Source: an uncultured bacterium (lineage in GTDB: Bacteria; Cyanobacteriota; Vampirovibrionia; Gastranaerophilales; Gastranaerophilaceae). From it: a DNA stretch of 64,000 bases. The notes below the pieces were generated by a model that saw only the letters and a list, made by a program, of their open reading frames with translations, did no database searches and was not told the DNA's origin. A program made the position numbers and the translations under genes. The stretch spans positions 62,001-126,000 of the forward strand of contig CASFTJ010000007.1 in assembly GCA_949297715.1 (NCBI GenBank), written 5' to 3'. Below are positions 37,808 to 46,573 of this stretch, piece after piece. The first letter of the stretch is position 1, and every line of letters starts with the position of its first letter.

Positions 37808-38626
37808 TTATTTTGCGATTACAACCGTTCCTGATATATCGGGTATGGGTATGTATTTTATTTTGTTAGATTCCATAAATTCATATAATGCTTTTTTGAT
37901 GCCCCGATATTGTGAATGATTGAAATCATGCAAAAATATGTATCCGCCTTCGACTAATCTTGGATAAAAATATTCCAATGCAGCGATTGCAGGTTTATAT
38001 AAATCAGGGTCAATGGATACAAAAATAAATTTTTCTTCTAATCCTGCAGCGGTGTCGGGAAAATACCCCTTTTTGATGATACATCTTTGCGGATTTGTTA
38101 TTTTTGACAAAACCATTTCTTCCGTAGTGTTTGTAAAATCATTGTCAATTTCTGAATAATTATTTTCTTTATCAAATTGAGTATCTTGATTATTGAAACC
38201 ATCGAAAGTATCAAACAGATAAAACTTGTTATCAGGCAAAAATTCACCTATCTTTGAAGCAAAATCTCCTTGAAACACGCCTATTTCAGCTATTGCACCG
38301 TCTGTTACGTTGTTTCTTTTCATTTCTCTTAAGACAAGCTCCAGAGTTGTTAATCTCACATTGTCCATATCTTGAAGAGCATACTTTAATTTGTCGTCAC
38401 ACCAACCTAGCGGATTGTAATTCCAAGTCATGAAAGATTCTTTTTCATTTATAAGTTGAGTAATTTTTTGATTTAATAATTGTTCTTTTTGAATAAGTTG
38501 ATTAATATTTTGTTCTATTTTTGTTGTATTTTTAAATTTAATTTTAAAGCCTAAAAAAGTTATGACTTTATGAAAATCCTGATTTTTAACCGAAAAAATA
38601 TTTTGCAAGATTTGCTTTAGTTTCAT
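37808..38626 (-). CDS. TylF/MycF-family sugar O-methyltransferase
   Basis: A 272-residue SAM- and magnesium-dependent macrocin-type methyltransferase: AEIGVFQGDFASKIGE as SAM motif I, YLFDTFDGF, FVSIDPDLYKPAIAALEYFY and IFLHDFNHSQYRGIKKAL for metal and sugar binding. The N-terminus carries the module KQILQNIFSVKNQDFHKVIT, which in the glycosyltransferases is at the C-terminus. It probably methylates a hydroxyl of the operon's deoxysugar. It ends one base before colD in the gene order. Confidence 0.85.
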   Translation of the reverse strand: MKLKQILQNIFSVKNQDFHKVITFLGFKIKFKNTTKIEQNINQLIQKEQLLNQKITQLINEKESFMTWNYNPLGWCDDKLKYALQDMDNVRLTTLELVLREMKRNNVTDGAIAEIGVFQGDFASKIGEFLPDNKFYLFDTFDGFNNQDTQFDKENNYSEIDNDFTNTTEEMVLSKITNPQRCIIKKGYFPDTAAGLEEKFIFVSIDPDLYKPAIAALEYFYPRLVEGGYIFLHDFNHSQYRGIKKALYEFMESNKIKYIPIPDISGTVVIAK

Positions 38627-38627
38627 T

Positions 38628-39791
38628 TTAAACCCCTTTTAACACTTCTTTTAAATAATCCAGCTTATCTTTAATGTCAAATTGGTGATTTCCTACGAAA
38701 AACCCGTTTTTATCAACATAATCAGAATTTTTCAAATCACCCTGAATTTCATAATCAAACCATTTAACAACTTCTTTTCTTGCAAAATTGCCTGCTACAA
38801 TTGGTCGAGTATCAATATTTGCTTCTGTTAGAGCTTTGATTACACTTTCTCTTTTTATATTTGAATTTTCATTAATTAAGAACGAAAAACCAAACCAGCT
38901 TGATGTTTCAATTTCTTTTTGAATTATAAATCTATCATCATTTTCAAAAAGTTCTTTGAAATATTTTGCATTTTCTCTTCTGTGTCTTAAAAATTCAGGC
39001 AGTTTTTTAAGCTGCTCTATTCCTATTGCGCCCATCATTTCTATGGGTCTTACATTATACCCGGGTAAAATAAATCTAAAGCTTTCGTCAAATGCATTTT
39101 TAGATTTTGTGCATAGTTTATTTTCTTCCGGTAAATGCCTTGTCCAGCCATGGGAGCGAATTGAAAGCAGAATATGATATAATTCTTCGTCATCTGTTCC
39201 GACTAAACCTCCCTCCATTGTTGCCATATGGTGAGAGAAGAAAGTTGAGTATGTACCCATTAAACCTATTGAACCAAGCTGTTTTCCTTTGTATATGCCG
39301 CCTAAGGACTCACAATTATCTTCTAAAAGATAAATATTTTTATCTTTAATCATTTCGTTGATTGCGTCATAGTCATTCGGGTTGCCAAGCAAATTAACCG
39401 CAAAAATCAGCTTTGTTTTATCTGTTATTGCTTTTTTTAATTCATTTAAATCAAAATTTAGAGTATATTTATCTACATCTACAAATTTTAATTTTAGCCC
39501 ATATTGACACAAAGGATAATAAGTTGTAGCCCATGAAACAGCAGGCACAATAACTTCATCACCTCTTTTAAGTGGATTTTCTTTTTTGAAGAACATTGCT
39601 GCAATTGCAAGTAAATTTGCGCTTGAGCCTGAGTTAACCATTACACAATATTTATTTCCTGTGAATTTTGCAAAATCAGCTTCGAATTGTTTTACATCAT
39701 CACCCATTGTGTAGTTATTCTTTTTTATAACCTTTTGAATTGCTTCAATTTCTTTTTCATCCCAAGATGTGCTTGCTAATTCATATTTCAT
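38628..39791 (-). CDS. colD: GDP-4-keto-6-deoxy-D-mannose 3-dehydratase (ColD-like)
   Basis: A PLP enzyme of the aspartate-aminotransferase fold that removes the C3 hydroxyl of GDP-4-keto-6-deoxymannose using glutamate. In most DegT proteins a Lys binds PLP; here residues 185-194 are FSHHMATMEG, giving His187 and His188, and E. coli ColD uses His188. RSHGWTRHLPEEN, LPGYNVRPIEMMGAIGIEQL, SSWFGFSFLI, PIVAGNF and VGNHQ also match my memory of ColD. The start is ATG 39791, preceded by AGGAG with six-base spacing inside the end of the previous gene; an upstream ATG at 39812 is less likely. Distinguishes 3,6-dideoxy from perosamine routes. Confidence 0.9.
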   Translation of the reverse strand: MKYELASTSWDEKEIEAIQKVIKKNNYTMGDDVKQFEADFAKFTGNKYCVMVNSGSSANLLAIAAMFFKKENPLKRGDEVIVPAVSWATTYYPLCQYGLKLKFVDVDKYTLNFDLNELKKAITDKTKLIFAVNLLGNPNDYDAINEMIKDKNIYLLEDNCESLGGIYKGKQLGSIGLMGTYSTFFSHHMATMEGGLVGTDDEELYHILLSIRSHGWTRHLPEENKLCTKSKNAFDESFRFILPGYNVRPIEMMGAIGIEQLKKLPEFLRHRRENAKYFKELFENDDRFIIQKEIETSSWFGFSFLINENSNIKRESVIKALTEANIDTRPIVAGNFARKEVVKWFDYEIQGDLKNSDYVDKNGFFVGNHQFDIKDKLDYLKEVLKGV

Positions 39792-39792
39792 T

Positions 39793-40734
39793 TTATTCTC
39801 CTTTGTATTCATTTATGAAATAGTTGTATGTTTCTTTTATTCCTTCTTCTAAAGAATATTTGCATTTAAAGCCAAGGGCTTTTTGCTTTTCGATATTTAA
39901 AAGTTTTTGTTTAATTCCTGAAGGCTTAGATAAATCGTGAATAAAATTACCCTCAAAGCCAATAACTTTTGCTACTGTTTTATAATATTCATTAATTGTA
40001 TAATCGTATCCTAAGCCGATATTTAAAACGGTCGGGATTTTTTCAAAGTTTTCAAGAACATCTACGACAATTTGCGCAAAATCGCCTGCGTACATAAATT
40101 CTCTTCTTGATTCTCCGTCACCCCAGATATCAATTTCTGATAGATTGTTGATTTTGGCGTCGTGCAATTTTTTAATAATTGCAGGAATAAGATGTGAGTT
40201 TTTAGGTGAAAACTTATCGTATCTTCCATATAAGTTGCATGGTATCAATGTTTTATAATGATATCCTTCAAACTGTTTTGTTATATATTCGCACATTCTT
40301 AAAATTGCTGTTTTTGCTATTGCATAGCCTTCATTCGTGTTTTCGAAAGGCCCTGTTAAAATCATATCTTCTGATAAGGGAGTAGAAATATTACAAGGGT
40401 ATGAGCATGAACTTGATAAATTAAGCAAGTTTTTTATGCCTAATTCTTTGCCAGCACGGACTACATTTACACCCATAATTGTATTGTTTGTAAAAAAGCC
40501 GTATGGGTCACTCATGTTGGCTTGAATTCCGCCGACTTGACCTGCCGTATGGATTATAAAATCCGGTTTTTCTTTGTTTATAAAATCATAAACCTTATTA
40601 TAATCCGTTAAATCAAGTTCATTGTGTTTTGGTGCAAGAATTGTACAATTGGAAATATGCTGATTTTCAATTATATTTCTCCCAACCAGTCCGCTTCCGC
40701 CTGTTATATAAATTTTTGTTCCCTTGTGAAACAT
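39793..40734 (-). CDS. GDP-L-colitose/GDP-L-fucose synthase-type epimerase-reductase
   Basis: A 313-residue SDR with GSGLVGRNIIE as NAD(P)-binding loop, LNLSSSCSYP (catalytic Ser), and EGYAIAKTA (Tyr-x3-Lys), plus GDGESRREFMYAGD. The family epimerises C3/C5 and reduces C4. Fcl makes GDP-fucose; ColC works on the 3-deoxy ketosugar from ColD. The adjacency to colD argues for ColC, but sequence alone cannot separate them. It lies immediately after gmd (TAA joined to ATG), with the AGGGAGG site inside the end of gmd. Confidence 0.85.
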   Translation of the reverse strand: MFHKGTKIYITGGSGLVGRNIIENQHISNCTILAPKHNELDLTDYNKVYDFINKEKPDFIIHTAGQVGGIQANMSDPYGFFTNNTIMGVNVVRAGKELGIKNLLNLSSSCSYPCNISTPLSEDMILTGPFENTNEGYAIAKTAILRMCEYITKQFEGYHYKTLIPCNLYGRYDKFSPKNSHLIPAIIKKLHDAKINNLSEIDIWGDGESRREFMYAGDFAQIVVDVLENFEKIPTVLNIGLGYDYTINEYYKTVAKVIGFEGNFIHDLSKPSGIKQKLLNIEKQKALGFKCKYSLEEGIKETYNYFINEYKGE

Positions 40735-41823
40735 TTAAACCTCCCTAGGGATTAATATTGTATAGCCATGTTCTTTAAGAGTTTTTTCTTTCTTCGCTAA
40801 TTCTAAATCTGATTGTACCATTTCTTTTACTAAATCTCTTAAAGAATACTCAGGCTTCCAGCCTATTTCTTTTCTTGCTTTAGAACTGTCGCCCAATAAT
40901 AAGTCAACTTCTGCGGGTCTGAAGTATCTTGGGTCAACTTCGATTAGAGTTTTTCCTGTTTTGGTATCAATACCTTTTTCGTCAACTCCTTCGCCTTTAA
41001 ATTCAATATTTATACCCAATTCTTCAAATGTCATTTTACAGAAATCTCTGATTGATGTTGTTGTGCCTGTTGCAAGAACGTAGTCTGTTGGTTTATCTTG
41101 CTGCATTATTTGCCACATGCCTCTTACGTAGTCTTTTGCGTGTCCCCAGTCTCTTTTTGCGTTTAAGTTGCCAAGGTAAATTTTATCTTGTAAGCCAACT
41201 TTTATTTTTGTTGCAGCCATTGTAATTTTTCTTGTAACAAAAGTTTCCCCTCTTCTTGGAGATTCATGGTTAAATAAAATTCCGTTTGCTGCCCAAAGAC
41301 CGAAAGATTCTCTGTAATTTACACAAATCCAATATGCATAAAGCTTTGCAACCGCATAGGGTGAACGAGGATAAAACGGTGTTGTTTCTTTTTGAACAGG
41401 TTCTTGTATTAAACCATATAATTCAGATGTTGAAGCTTGATAGAATTTGGTTTTCTTTTCTAAGTGATTCATTCTGATTGCTTCTAAAAGCCTTAATGTG
41501 CCCAATGCGTCGCAATCTGCAGTGTATTCCGGACAATCCCAAGAAACTTTAACATGAGATTGAGCTGCCAAATTATATATTTCATCAGGTTGAATGTCAT
41601 AAACTAATTTTTCTAGGTTTGTGGAGTCTGATAAGTCGCCGTAATGCAAAATAAATCTTGCATTTTTATCGTGTACTTCTTGGAATAAGTGGTCAATTCT
41701 TTGCGTGTTGAATGATGAAGCTCTTCTTTTGATTCCATGAACTTCATAGCCTTTTTCTAAAAGCAGTTCTGATAAATAGCTGCCGTCTTGACCTGTAACA
41801 CCCGTTATTAAAGCTCTTTTCAT
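40735..41823 (-). CDS. gmd: GDP-mannose 4,6-dehydratase
   Basis: Converts GDP-mannose to GDP-4-keto-6-deoxymannose, the branch point for fucose, rhamnose, perosamine and colitose. 362 residues with [57 protein letters not shown], the [17 protein letters not shown] substrate loop and [17 protein letters not shown]. It provides the ColD substrate in this operon. Intact and highly conserved. Confidence 0.97.
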   Translation of the reverse strand: MKRALITGVTGQDGSYLSELLLEKGYEVHGIKRRASSFNTQRIDHLFQEVHDKNARFILHYGDLSDSTNLEKLVYDIQPDEIYNLAAQSHVKVSWDCPEYTADCDALGTLRLLEAIRMNHLEKKTKFYQASTSELYGLIQEPVQKETTPFYPRSPYAVAKLYAYWICVNYRESFGLWAANGILFNHESPRRGETFVTRKITMAATKIKVGLQDKIYLGNLNAKRDWGHAKDYVRGMWQIMQQDKPTDYVLATGTTTSIRDFCKMTFEELGINIEFKGEGVDEKGIDTKTGKTLIEVDPRYFRPAEVDLLLGDSSKARKEIGWKPEYSLRDLVKEMVQSDLELAKKEKTLKEHGYTILIPREV

Positions 41824-41825
41824 TT

Positions 41826-42848
41826 TTATACTCCTACTTTCTCTTTGCTTAATAATTTAATCCATTGCGCTGTCTTTTTTAGTCCTTTTTCGTAAGATAT
41901 AAAATTAGGACAGCCGAACTCCGAAATATATTTAGATACATCTAAAATTAAATTCTTAGGAGTACCGCCAACAGAATTTGTAACTTCGGGTAATTTAACT
42001 TCTACGCCTTCGTTTTTTGCAATGACTTCAGCTATTTCTTTAATACTTTTTAAATCTGTGCCGCCAATATTGTATATTGTGCTTTTGCCTGAAAGCATAA
42101 CATTTAAAATCATTTCAATGGTATCTGTGATAAAGCTTAATTGTCTTAAGGCTTTTCCTTCATCCATCATAACTATTTCACCATTAAACGCTTTTTTAAT
42201 AAATTCATTTATAAATCTGGCATCATCATATTTAACCCCTGCGCCATAGCCAATGGCAAGTCTTATGATTTTTATATCCATGCCATCATCAATAAAAACT
42301 TTAGATATTGTCTCAGAAAGCCTTTTTGATTCACCGTAAATTGCTCTTGGTGCAAAAGTGTTAACATCTCCATTGTAATTTTCATCAACTGAAGACTTAT
42401 CATCCGGAATTTGTCCGTATATTTCAGATGATGACATGTGAAGTACACTTGCATTATTTTTCTTAGCTAATTCTAAGAGTTTAGTGTATGTTTCAGTGTT
42501 TAGTTTGATTGTTTGGAGCTTATTTTCAAGGAATTTTTTTGGTTGACCGTATGTTGCGGTATTAATTAAATAATCAAATTCCCATTCAGGAAAGCCATTG
42601 TTTAAATTTGAATTAAAATATTGAATATTTTCATCTTGCGGCAGCCACTCAACAGGTTTTGAAAAAGAGTGAACCAAAAGTTTTAAATTTAGATTTTCTT
42701 TTTTATTTAAAAACTGTAAATAATTTACGATATTAGACCCTAAAAGCCCGTTACCTCCGGTTATTAAGATAGTTTTATTTTTTAATTTTTCCCATTCTTT
42801 TAGGGAAATGTTATCGTATTCTTCTTTTAGAAAATCCATTAACAACAT
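41826..42848 (-). CDS. NAD-dependent epimerase/dehydratase (SDR) of the glycan operon
   Basis: A 340-residue extended [19 protein letters not shown] for NAD binding, [12 protein letters not shown] (catalytic Ser-region), and [12 protein letters not shown] (Tyr-x3-Lys). It has an unusually long N-terminal lead (about 25 residues). Substrate unknown; it lies between the transketolase pair and gmd, so a ketosugar product of that system is a reasonable guess. Start choice: ATG 42848 has GGAG ten bases upstream, while ATG 42839 forms TAATG with the previous stop. Confidence 0.82.
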   Translation of the reverse strand: MLLMDFLKEEYDNISLKEWEKLKNKTILITGGNGLLGSNIVNYLQFLNKKENLNLKLLVHSFSKPVEWLPQDENIQYFNSNLNNGFPEWEFDYLINTATYGQPKKFLENKLQTIKLNTETYTKLLELAKKNNASVLHMSSSEIYGQIPDDKSSVDENYNGDVNTFAPRAIYGESKRLSETISKVFIDDGMDIKIIRLAIGYGAGVKYDDARFINEFIKKAFNGEIVMMDEGKALRQLSFITDTIEMILNVMLSGKSTIYNIGGTDLKSIKEIAEVIAKNEGVEVKLPEVTNSVGGTPKNLILDVSKYISEFGCPNFISYEKGLKKTAQWIKLLSKEKVGV

Positions 42849-43738
42849 TGTTCTATTACTCCTTTTATATCCAGTTTAAATTGTTCTCTTATATATTGTG
42901 CTGAGCCGACAACATGAGAATATTTGTCATTTATTCCTATTCTTTTAAATGTTGCTTTTTGTCCGCTTTCAGCAATAATTTCGGCAACCGCAGAGCCTAA
43001 GCCGCCTATTATTGTATGTTCTTCAAAAGTATAAATTTTATATCCGTCATTGATTAATTTTAAAATACATTCTTTGTCTATTGGCTTGATTGTATGCATG
43101 CTAATAAGTGTCGGATTTATGTTTTCTTTTTTCAATTCTTGTGCAAAATCATAAGCAACAGGGAGCATATTTCCGGTTGCAATTAAGGCAATTTCTTTGC
43201 CTTGTTCTATAATAGAAGCTTTTGAAAGTTCTATTTTATTGTGGTTTAAAATACCATGGTTGTGTCGGCCTATTCTGATATATGTAGGGTCTTTTGTTTT
43301 AGCTGTGAGTTTTGCTATTTCTACCATTTCATAATTATCGCCGGGAGCACAAATTGTCATATTGGGAAGCGCTCTCATCATGGAAATATCTTCAGTTCCA
43401 TGGTGTGTTGCGCCTGCTGCACCATATTCAAAACCTGAACCCACTCCTATTATTTTTACGTCCGTATTCATGTATGAAACATCTACTCTAATTTGCTCAA
43501 GACATCTGTGAACTACAAACGGAATTATACTGTAAACATAAGGCTTTAATCCGTTTAATGCCATGCCTGATGCAACTGACATACAGTTTTGTTCCGTAAT
43601 TCCTAAATTAAAATATCTTTTGGGAAAAGTTTTTTGGAACTTATCCAATATTCCGTAACCCATATCAGGAGTAATTAAGCATATTCTTTCATCTTGTTTT
43701 GCAAGCTCTAATAATGTATCAGCAAAAACCATTCTCAT
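42839..43738 (-). CDS. Transketolase-like, C-terminal subunit (Pyr and C-terminal domains)
   Basis: 299 residues equal to the second half of a transketolase: LITPDMGYG, RYFNLGITEQNCMSVASGMA (the Glu that activates thiamine diphosphate), and a C-terminal domain beginning around EIALIATGNMLPVA. It pairs with the N-terminal subunit directly upstream. Two-gene transketolases are typical of archaea and of some sugar clusters. Transfer of a two-carbon unit to a ketosugar is the expected chemistry; whether it works on a GDP-sugar is inferred from context only. Confidence 0.88.
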   Translation of the reverse strand: MRMVFADTLLELAKQDERICLITPDMGYGILDKFQKTFPKRYFNLGITEQNCMSVASGMALNGLKPYVYSIIPFVVHRCLEQIRVDVSYMNTDVKIIGVGSGFEYGAAGATHHGTEDISMMRALPNMTICAPGDNYEMVEIAKLTAKTKDPTYIRIGRHNHGILNHNKIELSKASIIEQGKEIALIATGNMLPVAYDFAQELKKENINPTLISMHTIKPIDKECILKLINDGYKIYTFEEHTIIGGLGSAVAEIIAESGQKATFKRIGINDKYSHVVGSAQYIREQFKLDIKGVIEQCC

Positions 43739-43740
43739 AG

Positions 43741-44523
43741 TTACACATTCTCCAATTCTGTTAAGCCGATTTTCATTTTTTCGTCATCTATTTTTATATA
43801 GTGTGATTCCAAGGTGTCTTCCATAAATGAAAACCCTTTGCCTTTTAGCGTATTTGCAATTATTGCAGTTGGTTTTTGTGATTTTTTGTTTAATGCTTTT
43901 GTTAATAAATCAACATTGTGACCGTCTACGCTTTCAACATCAAAACCAAATGCGCTAAATATTTTTTCATAGTTATTTACATCTGCCACATCTTTTGTTG
44001 CAGCTGAAGCTTGAAATTTATTGTTATCTAAAATTACTGTTATTTCGTTTAATTTAAGCGAGCCGATTGAATTTAAGGCTTCCATAATTGAGCCTTCTTG
44101 AAATTCTCCGTCGCCTATTATTACAAAAATTCTTGAATTGATGTTTTTTAATCTGTTTGATAATACAAAACCCTCTGCAATTCCAAGCCCATGACCGAGC
44201 GAGCCTGTTGAAGCTTCAAGCCCGTTTGCAGATTGCATATCAATGTGGCATGGCAAGACACCGCCGTCAACCAGATATTTATCCAATGCTTCCATAGGAA
44301 TTATGTTTTTTAAAGCCAGAGTTGCATATAATGCTAAACTTCCATGACCTTTAGAAAGTATTATTCTATCCCTGTTTGGTTTATTAAAGTTATCTTTTGA
44401 AATGTTTGCAACATTAAAATATAATGCTTCTAAGATTTCAACTATGCTTAATGCTGAACCAACGTGTGATGCCTTTGAGCTGTTTGCACATTTTAAAATC
44501 AATTCTCTGATTTTTTTATGCAT
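43741..44523 (-). CDS. Transketolase-like, N-terminal (TPP-binding) subunit
   Basis: 260 residues equal to the PP domain of transketolase: SHVGSALSIVEIL, ILSKGHGSLALY, and the thiamine diphosphate motif GDGEFQEGS ... LDNNKFQA. It ends two bases before the C-terminal subunit begins and overlaps the glycosyltransferase upstream by eight bases. Location in the glycan operon argues for a dedicated sugar-building role rather than the pentose-phosphate pathway, for which an undivided enzyme would be expected. Confidence 0.88.
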   Translation of the reverse strand: MHKKIRELILKCANSSKASHVGSALSIVEILEALYFNVANISKDNFNKPNRDRIILSKGHGSLALYATLALKNIIPMEALDKYLVDGGVLPCHIDMQSANGLEASTGSLGHGLGIAEGFVLSNRLKNINSRIFVIIGDGEFQEGSIMEALNSIGSLKLNEITVILDNNKFQASAATKDVADVNNYEKIFSAFGFDVESVDGHNVDLLTKALNKKSQKPTAIIANTLKGKGFSFMEDTLESHYIKIDDEKMKIGLTELENV

Positions 44524-45334
44524 TTATATTTCTCCTTATTCTAAAACTGATTCCTAAAATAGTTATGATTTTGTGTGATTTTCCTTTAGAATTTGTTATT
44601 GAAAAAATTTTTTCCAATAAAGAAAATTTTTTAGATTTTGCGGACGCTTTTTCTATCTCAGCCTTTGTAAAATAATTTTTTAAAACCTCTTGTCGTTCTT
44701 TTAAATGCAGGTTGTGATACTTTTTGTTCGATGAAATACCGCTTTTGTCAAATCTTGATACAACAGTGTTAAGGTGTTTAAAGGTTGCATTGTTTATAAA
44801 AAATACAACAAATTTTTCATAATCGGACACTATTTTATAATTTTCATCATATAATCCGTATTTTTCAAACATTTCCTTTTTGATAAATGCAGCAGGAGTT
44901 TGAATGCAGCTGCTAATCATAAATTCTTTTGTTATTTCAGATTGCTTAGAGATTGTATTCTTTTTAGGGTTATTTTTATGTATTTCTTCTATTTCTCCAT
45001 AAATTATATCTTCATCATAAGTTGTATTTTTAAATACATTTTCTAGTGAATTGCTTGAATAATATGAATCTCCCGCATTTAAAAATTGAATATATTCGCA
45101 TTCTGCAAGTTTTATTCCTTTGTTGCAGGCGCTGTAAATACCGTTATCAGGTTCGGATATAAATTTGTCAATTCTGTATTTATATTTTTCAAAAATATCC
45201 AAAGTTTCTTTATTGGAAGCTCCGTCTACAACTATCCATTCAAAATCTTGCCAAGTTTGATTAATAATACTTTTACAAGTTTCTTCTAAGTTTGGTTCAT
45301 TATAGCAAATGGTTATTACGCTTAATTTTTTCAT
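44516..45334 (-). CDS. Family 2 glycosyltransferase (WcaA-like)
   Basis: A 272-residue inverting GT-A enzyme: KKLSVITICYNEPNLEETCK, WIVVDGASN, ISEPDNGIYSACNKGI and FLNAGDSYY, where the Asp binds the metal-nucleotide. It ends with LLEKIFSITNSKGKSHKI and ITILGISFRIRR, the shared tail module of this operon. Donor and acceptor sugars unknown. Confidence 0.9.
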   Translation of the reverse strand: MKKLSVITICYNEPNLEETCKSIINQTWQDFEWIVVDGASNKETLDIFEKYKYRIDKFISEPDNGIYSACNKGIKLAECEYIQFLNAGDSYYSSNSLENVFKNTTYDEDIIYGEIEEIHKNNPKKNTISKQSEITKEFMISSCIQTPAAFIKKEMFEKYGLYDENYKIVSDYEKFVVFFINNATFKHLNTVVSRFDKSGISSNKKYHNLHLKERQEVLKNYFTKAEIEKASAKSKKFSLLEKIFSITNSKGKSHKIITILGISFRIRRNINA

Positions 45335-45352
45335 GGTTTTATAATTTTTTCC

Positions 45353-45679
45353 TTATTGATTATTTTCTATAAAATCATCAAGATCAATATATAGAATATA
45401 TTTACCTTTTGCTAAGTCAATTCCTTCATTTTTTATTGTTCCTTGACCTTGATTTCCCTGAGTTATAACAATAAATCGTAAATTATTTTCTTTGTATTGG
45501 TTTAATATCTTTAGAGTATTATCACAAGAGCCGTCATTTATGCTTATTGCTTCAAAATTGTTGAAAGTTTGCGCTTTTAAGATATGCAAACAATAAAGCA
45601 AAAATTTCTTTACATTATAAACAGTTATAATGTTTGAAAACTTTATAATTGGATTAGTGTTAATCTGACTTAAATCCAT
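45353..45679 (-). pseudogene. Truncated family 2 glycosyltransferase
   Basis: Only the first 108 residues of a GT2 enzyme remain: IITVYNVKKFLLYCLHILKA, ISINDGSCDNTLKILNQYK and KYILYIDLDDFIENNQ, ending just after the DDD-like metal site and missing the acceptor half. A neighbouring full GT2 starts 18 bases downstream. Likely a gene remnant at the operon head, left by deletion. Confidence 0.7.
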
Positions 45680-46042
45680 TTTTTATATGTACACTCCCTC
45701 TTTAACGTTGTAAAAATCATACCCGTTAAATATATCAATTTATTGATTAAATTTATGCTATCATAAACATTATTTTTATACACTAATTATTAACGATTAT
45801 AACATTTTTGTATATTTATGCTTAATTTTTTATTTTCTAAAAAGATTAATAATAACATAAGATATTTAAAATACACTTAAATTAATAAGTGTTAAAATGG
45901 AGTGTATGAAAATAATATTTTTTCACTTTTGTATTATTAAAATAATATTTAATAGATGAACCGGATTTTATTGACTTAAAATGTCGAGTAATTTTTTTAT
46001 GCGAGTGGATAAAATATCTTGTTAAATTACAATTAGCTTGTT
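45680..46042. other. Gene-free AT-rich leader of the glycan operon
   Basis: No credible coding frame. It must contain the promoter of the long leftward operon. On the minus strand a possible extended -10 (TGATAGCAT, about 45756-45766) is seen, and a short inverted repeat ATCAAT-TT-ATTGAT lies near 45735. I see no strong -35. Confidence 0.3.
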
Positions 46043-46197
46043 CGCATGTAACGGCAATTTCGCGTTTTGCTAAAGAGATTGCATCTCAAACGCAAAAGCG
46101 CTCCAGCCTCAGCTAGCTCGCGCAACCCACGAAAAGGAGAGTTCTCTCCAACACCACGCAAAATAAAAACGGGTCTAACAAAAGTTAGCCCGTTTTT
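46043..46197. repeat. Tandem duplication beside tRNA-Ser, copy A
   Basis: Matches 46233-46387 with a constant offset of 190 bases and about six substitutions. It contains two hairpins: GGAGAG-TTCTCTCC type, and a terminator-like stem with core CGGG...CCCG and a T run. Reading frames on both strands through it are spurious. Confidence 0.85.
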
Positions 46198-46232
46198 TAA
46201 TTATAAAAATGCGGGATTCGTTCTTACTCGCT

Positions 46233-46387
46233 CGCGTGTAACGGCAATTCCGCGTTTTGCTAATGAGATTGCATCTCAAACGCAAAAGCGCTCCAGCCTC
46301 AGCTCGCTCGTGCAACCCACGAAAAGGAGAGTTCTCTCCAACACCACGCAAAATAAAAACGGGTCTAACAAAAGTTAGCCCGTTTTT
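46233..46387. repeat. Tandem duplication beside tRNA-Ser, copy B
   Basis: The tRNA-proximal copy. Its right end is the terminator of tRNA-Ser (46355-46387, stem ACGGG..CTAAC/GTTAG..CCCGT). Between the copies, 46210-46227 looks like a decayed tRNA T arm (GCGGGATTCG...), as if the tRNA 3' end had been duplicated with it. Confidence 0.85.
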
Positions 46388-46390
46388 ATT

Positions 46391-46478
46391 AGGAGGAGGT
46401 GGGATTCGAACCCACGGTACGCTCGTCACGTACGACGGTTTTCAAGACCGCTCCGATAAACCGCTCTGGCACTCCTCC
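46391..46478 (-). tRNA. tRNA-Ser (TGA)
   Basis: An 88-base class II cloverleaf on the minus strand. The acceptor GGAGGAG pairs with CTCCTCC, the anticodon loop CTTGAAA holds TGA, the long variable arm is CGTACGTGACGAGCGTAC-like, and the T arm is GTGGGTTCGAATCCCAC. No CCA encoded. A hairpin terminator follows directly downstream. Confidence 0.93.
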
Positions 46479-46573
46479 ATTTGCTTTATCAGATGTATCT
46501 CAATTCTACTTGCTCAATTTTTTTTGTCAATATTACTTAATAAAATCTCGGCAAAATTCTCTTTTTCTGATTT

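Noticed and set aside
46043-46387. CRISPR-like repeat structure
   Set aside because: Only two long units of 155 bases, without short repeats and variable spacers, and no cas genes.
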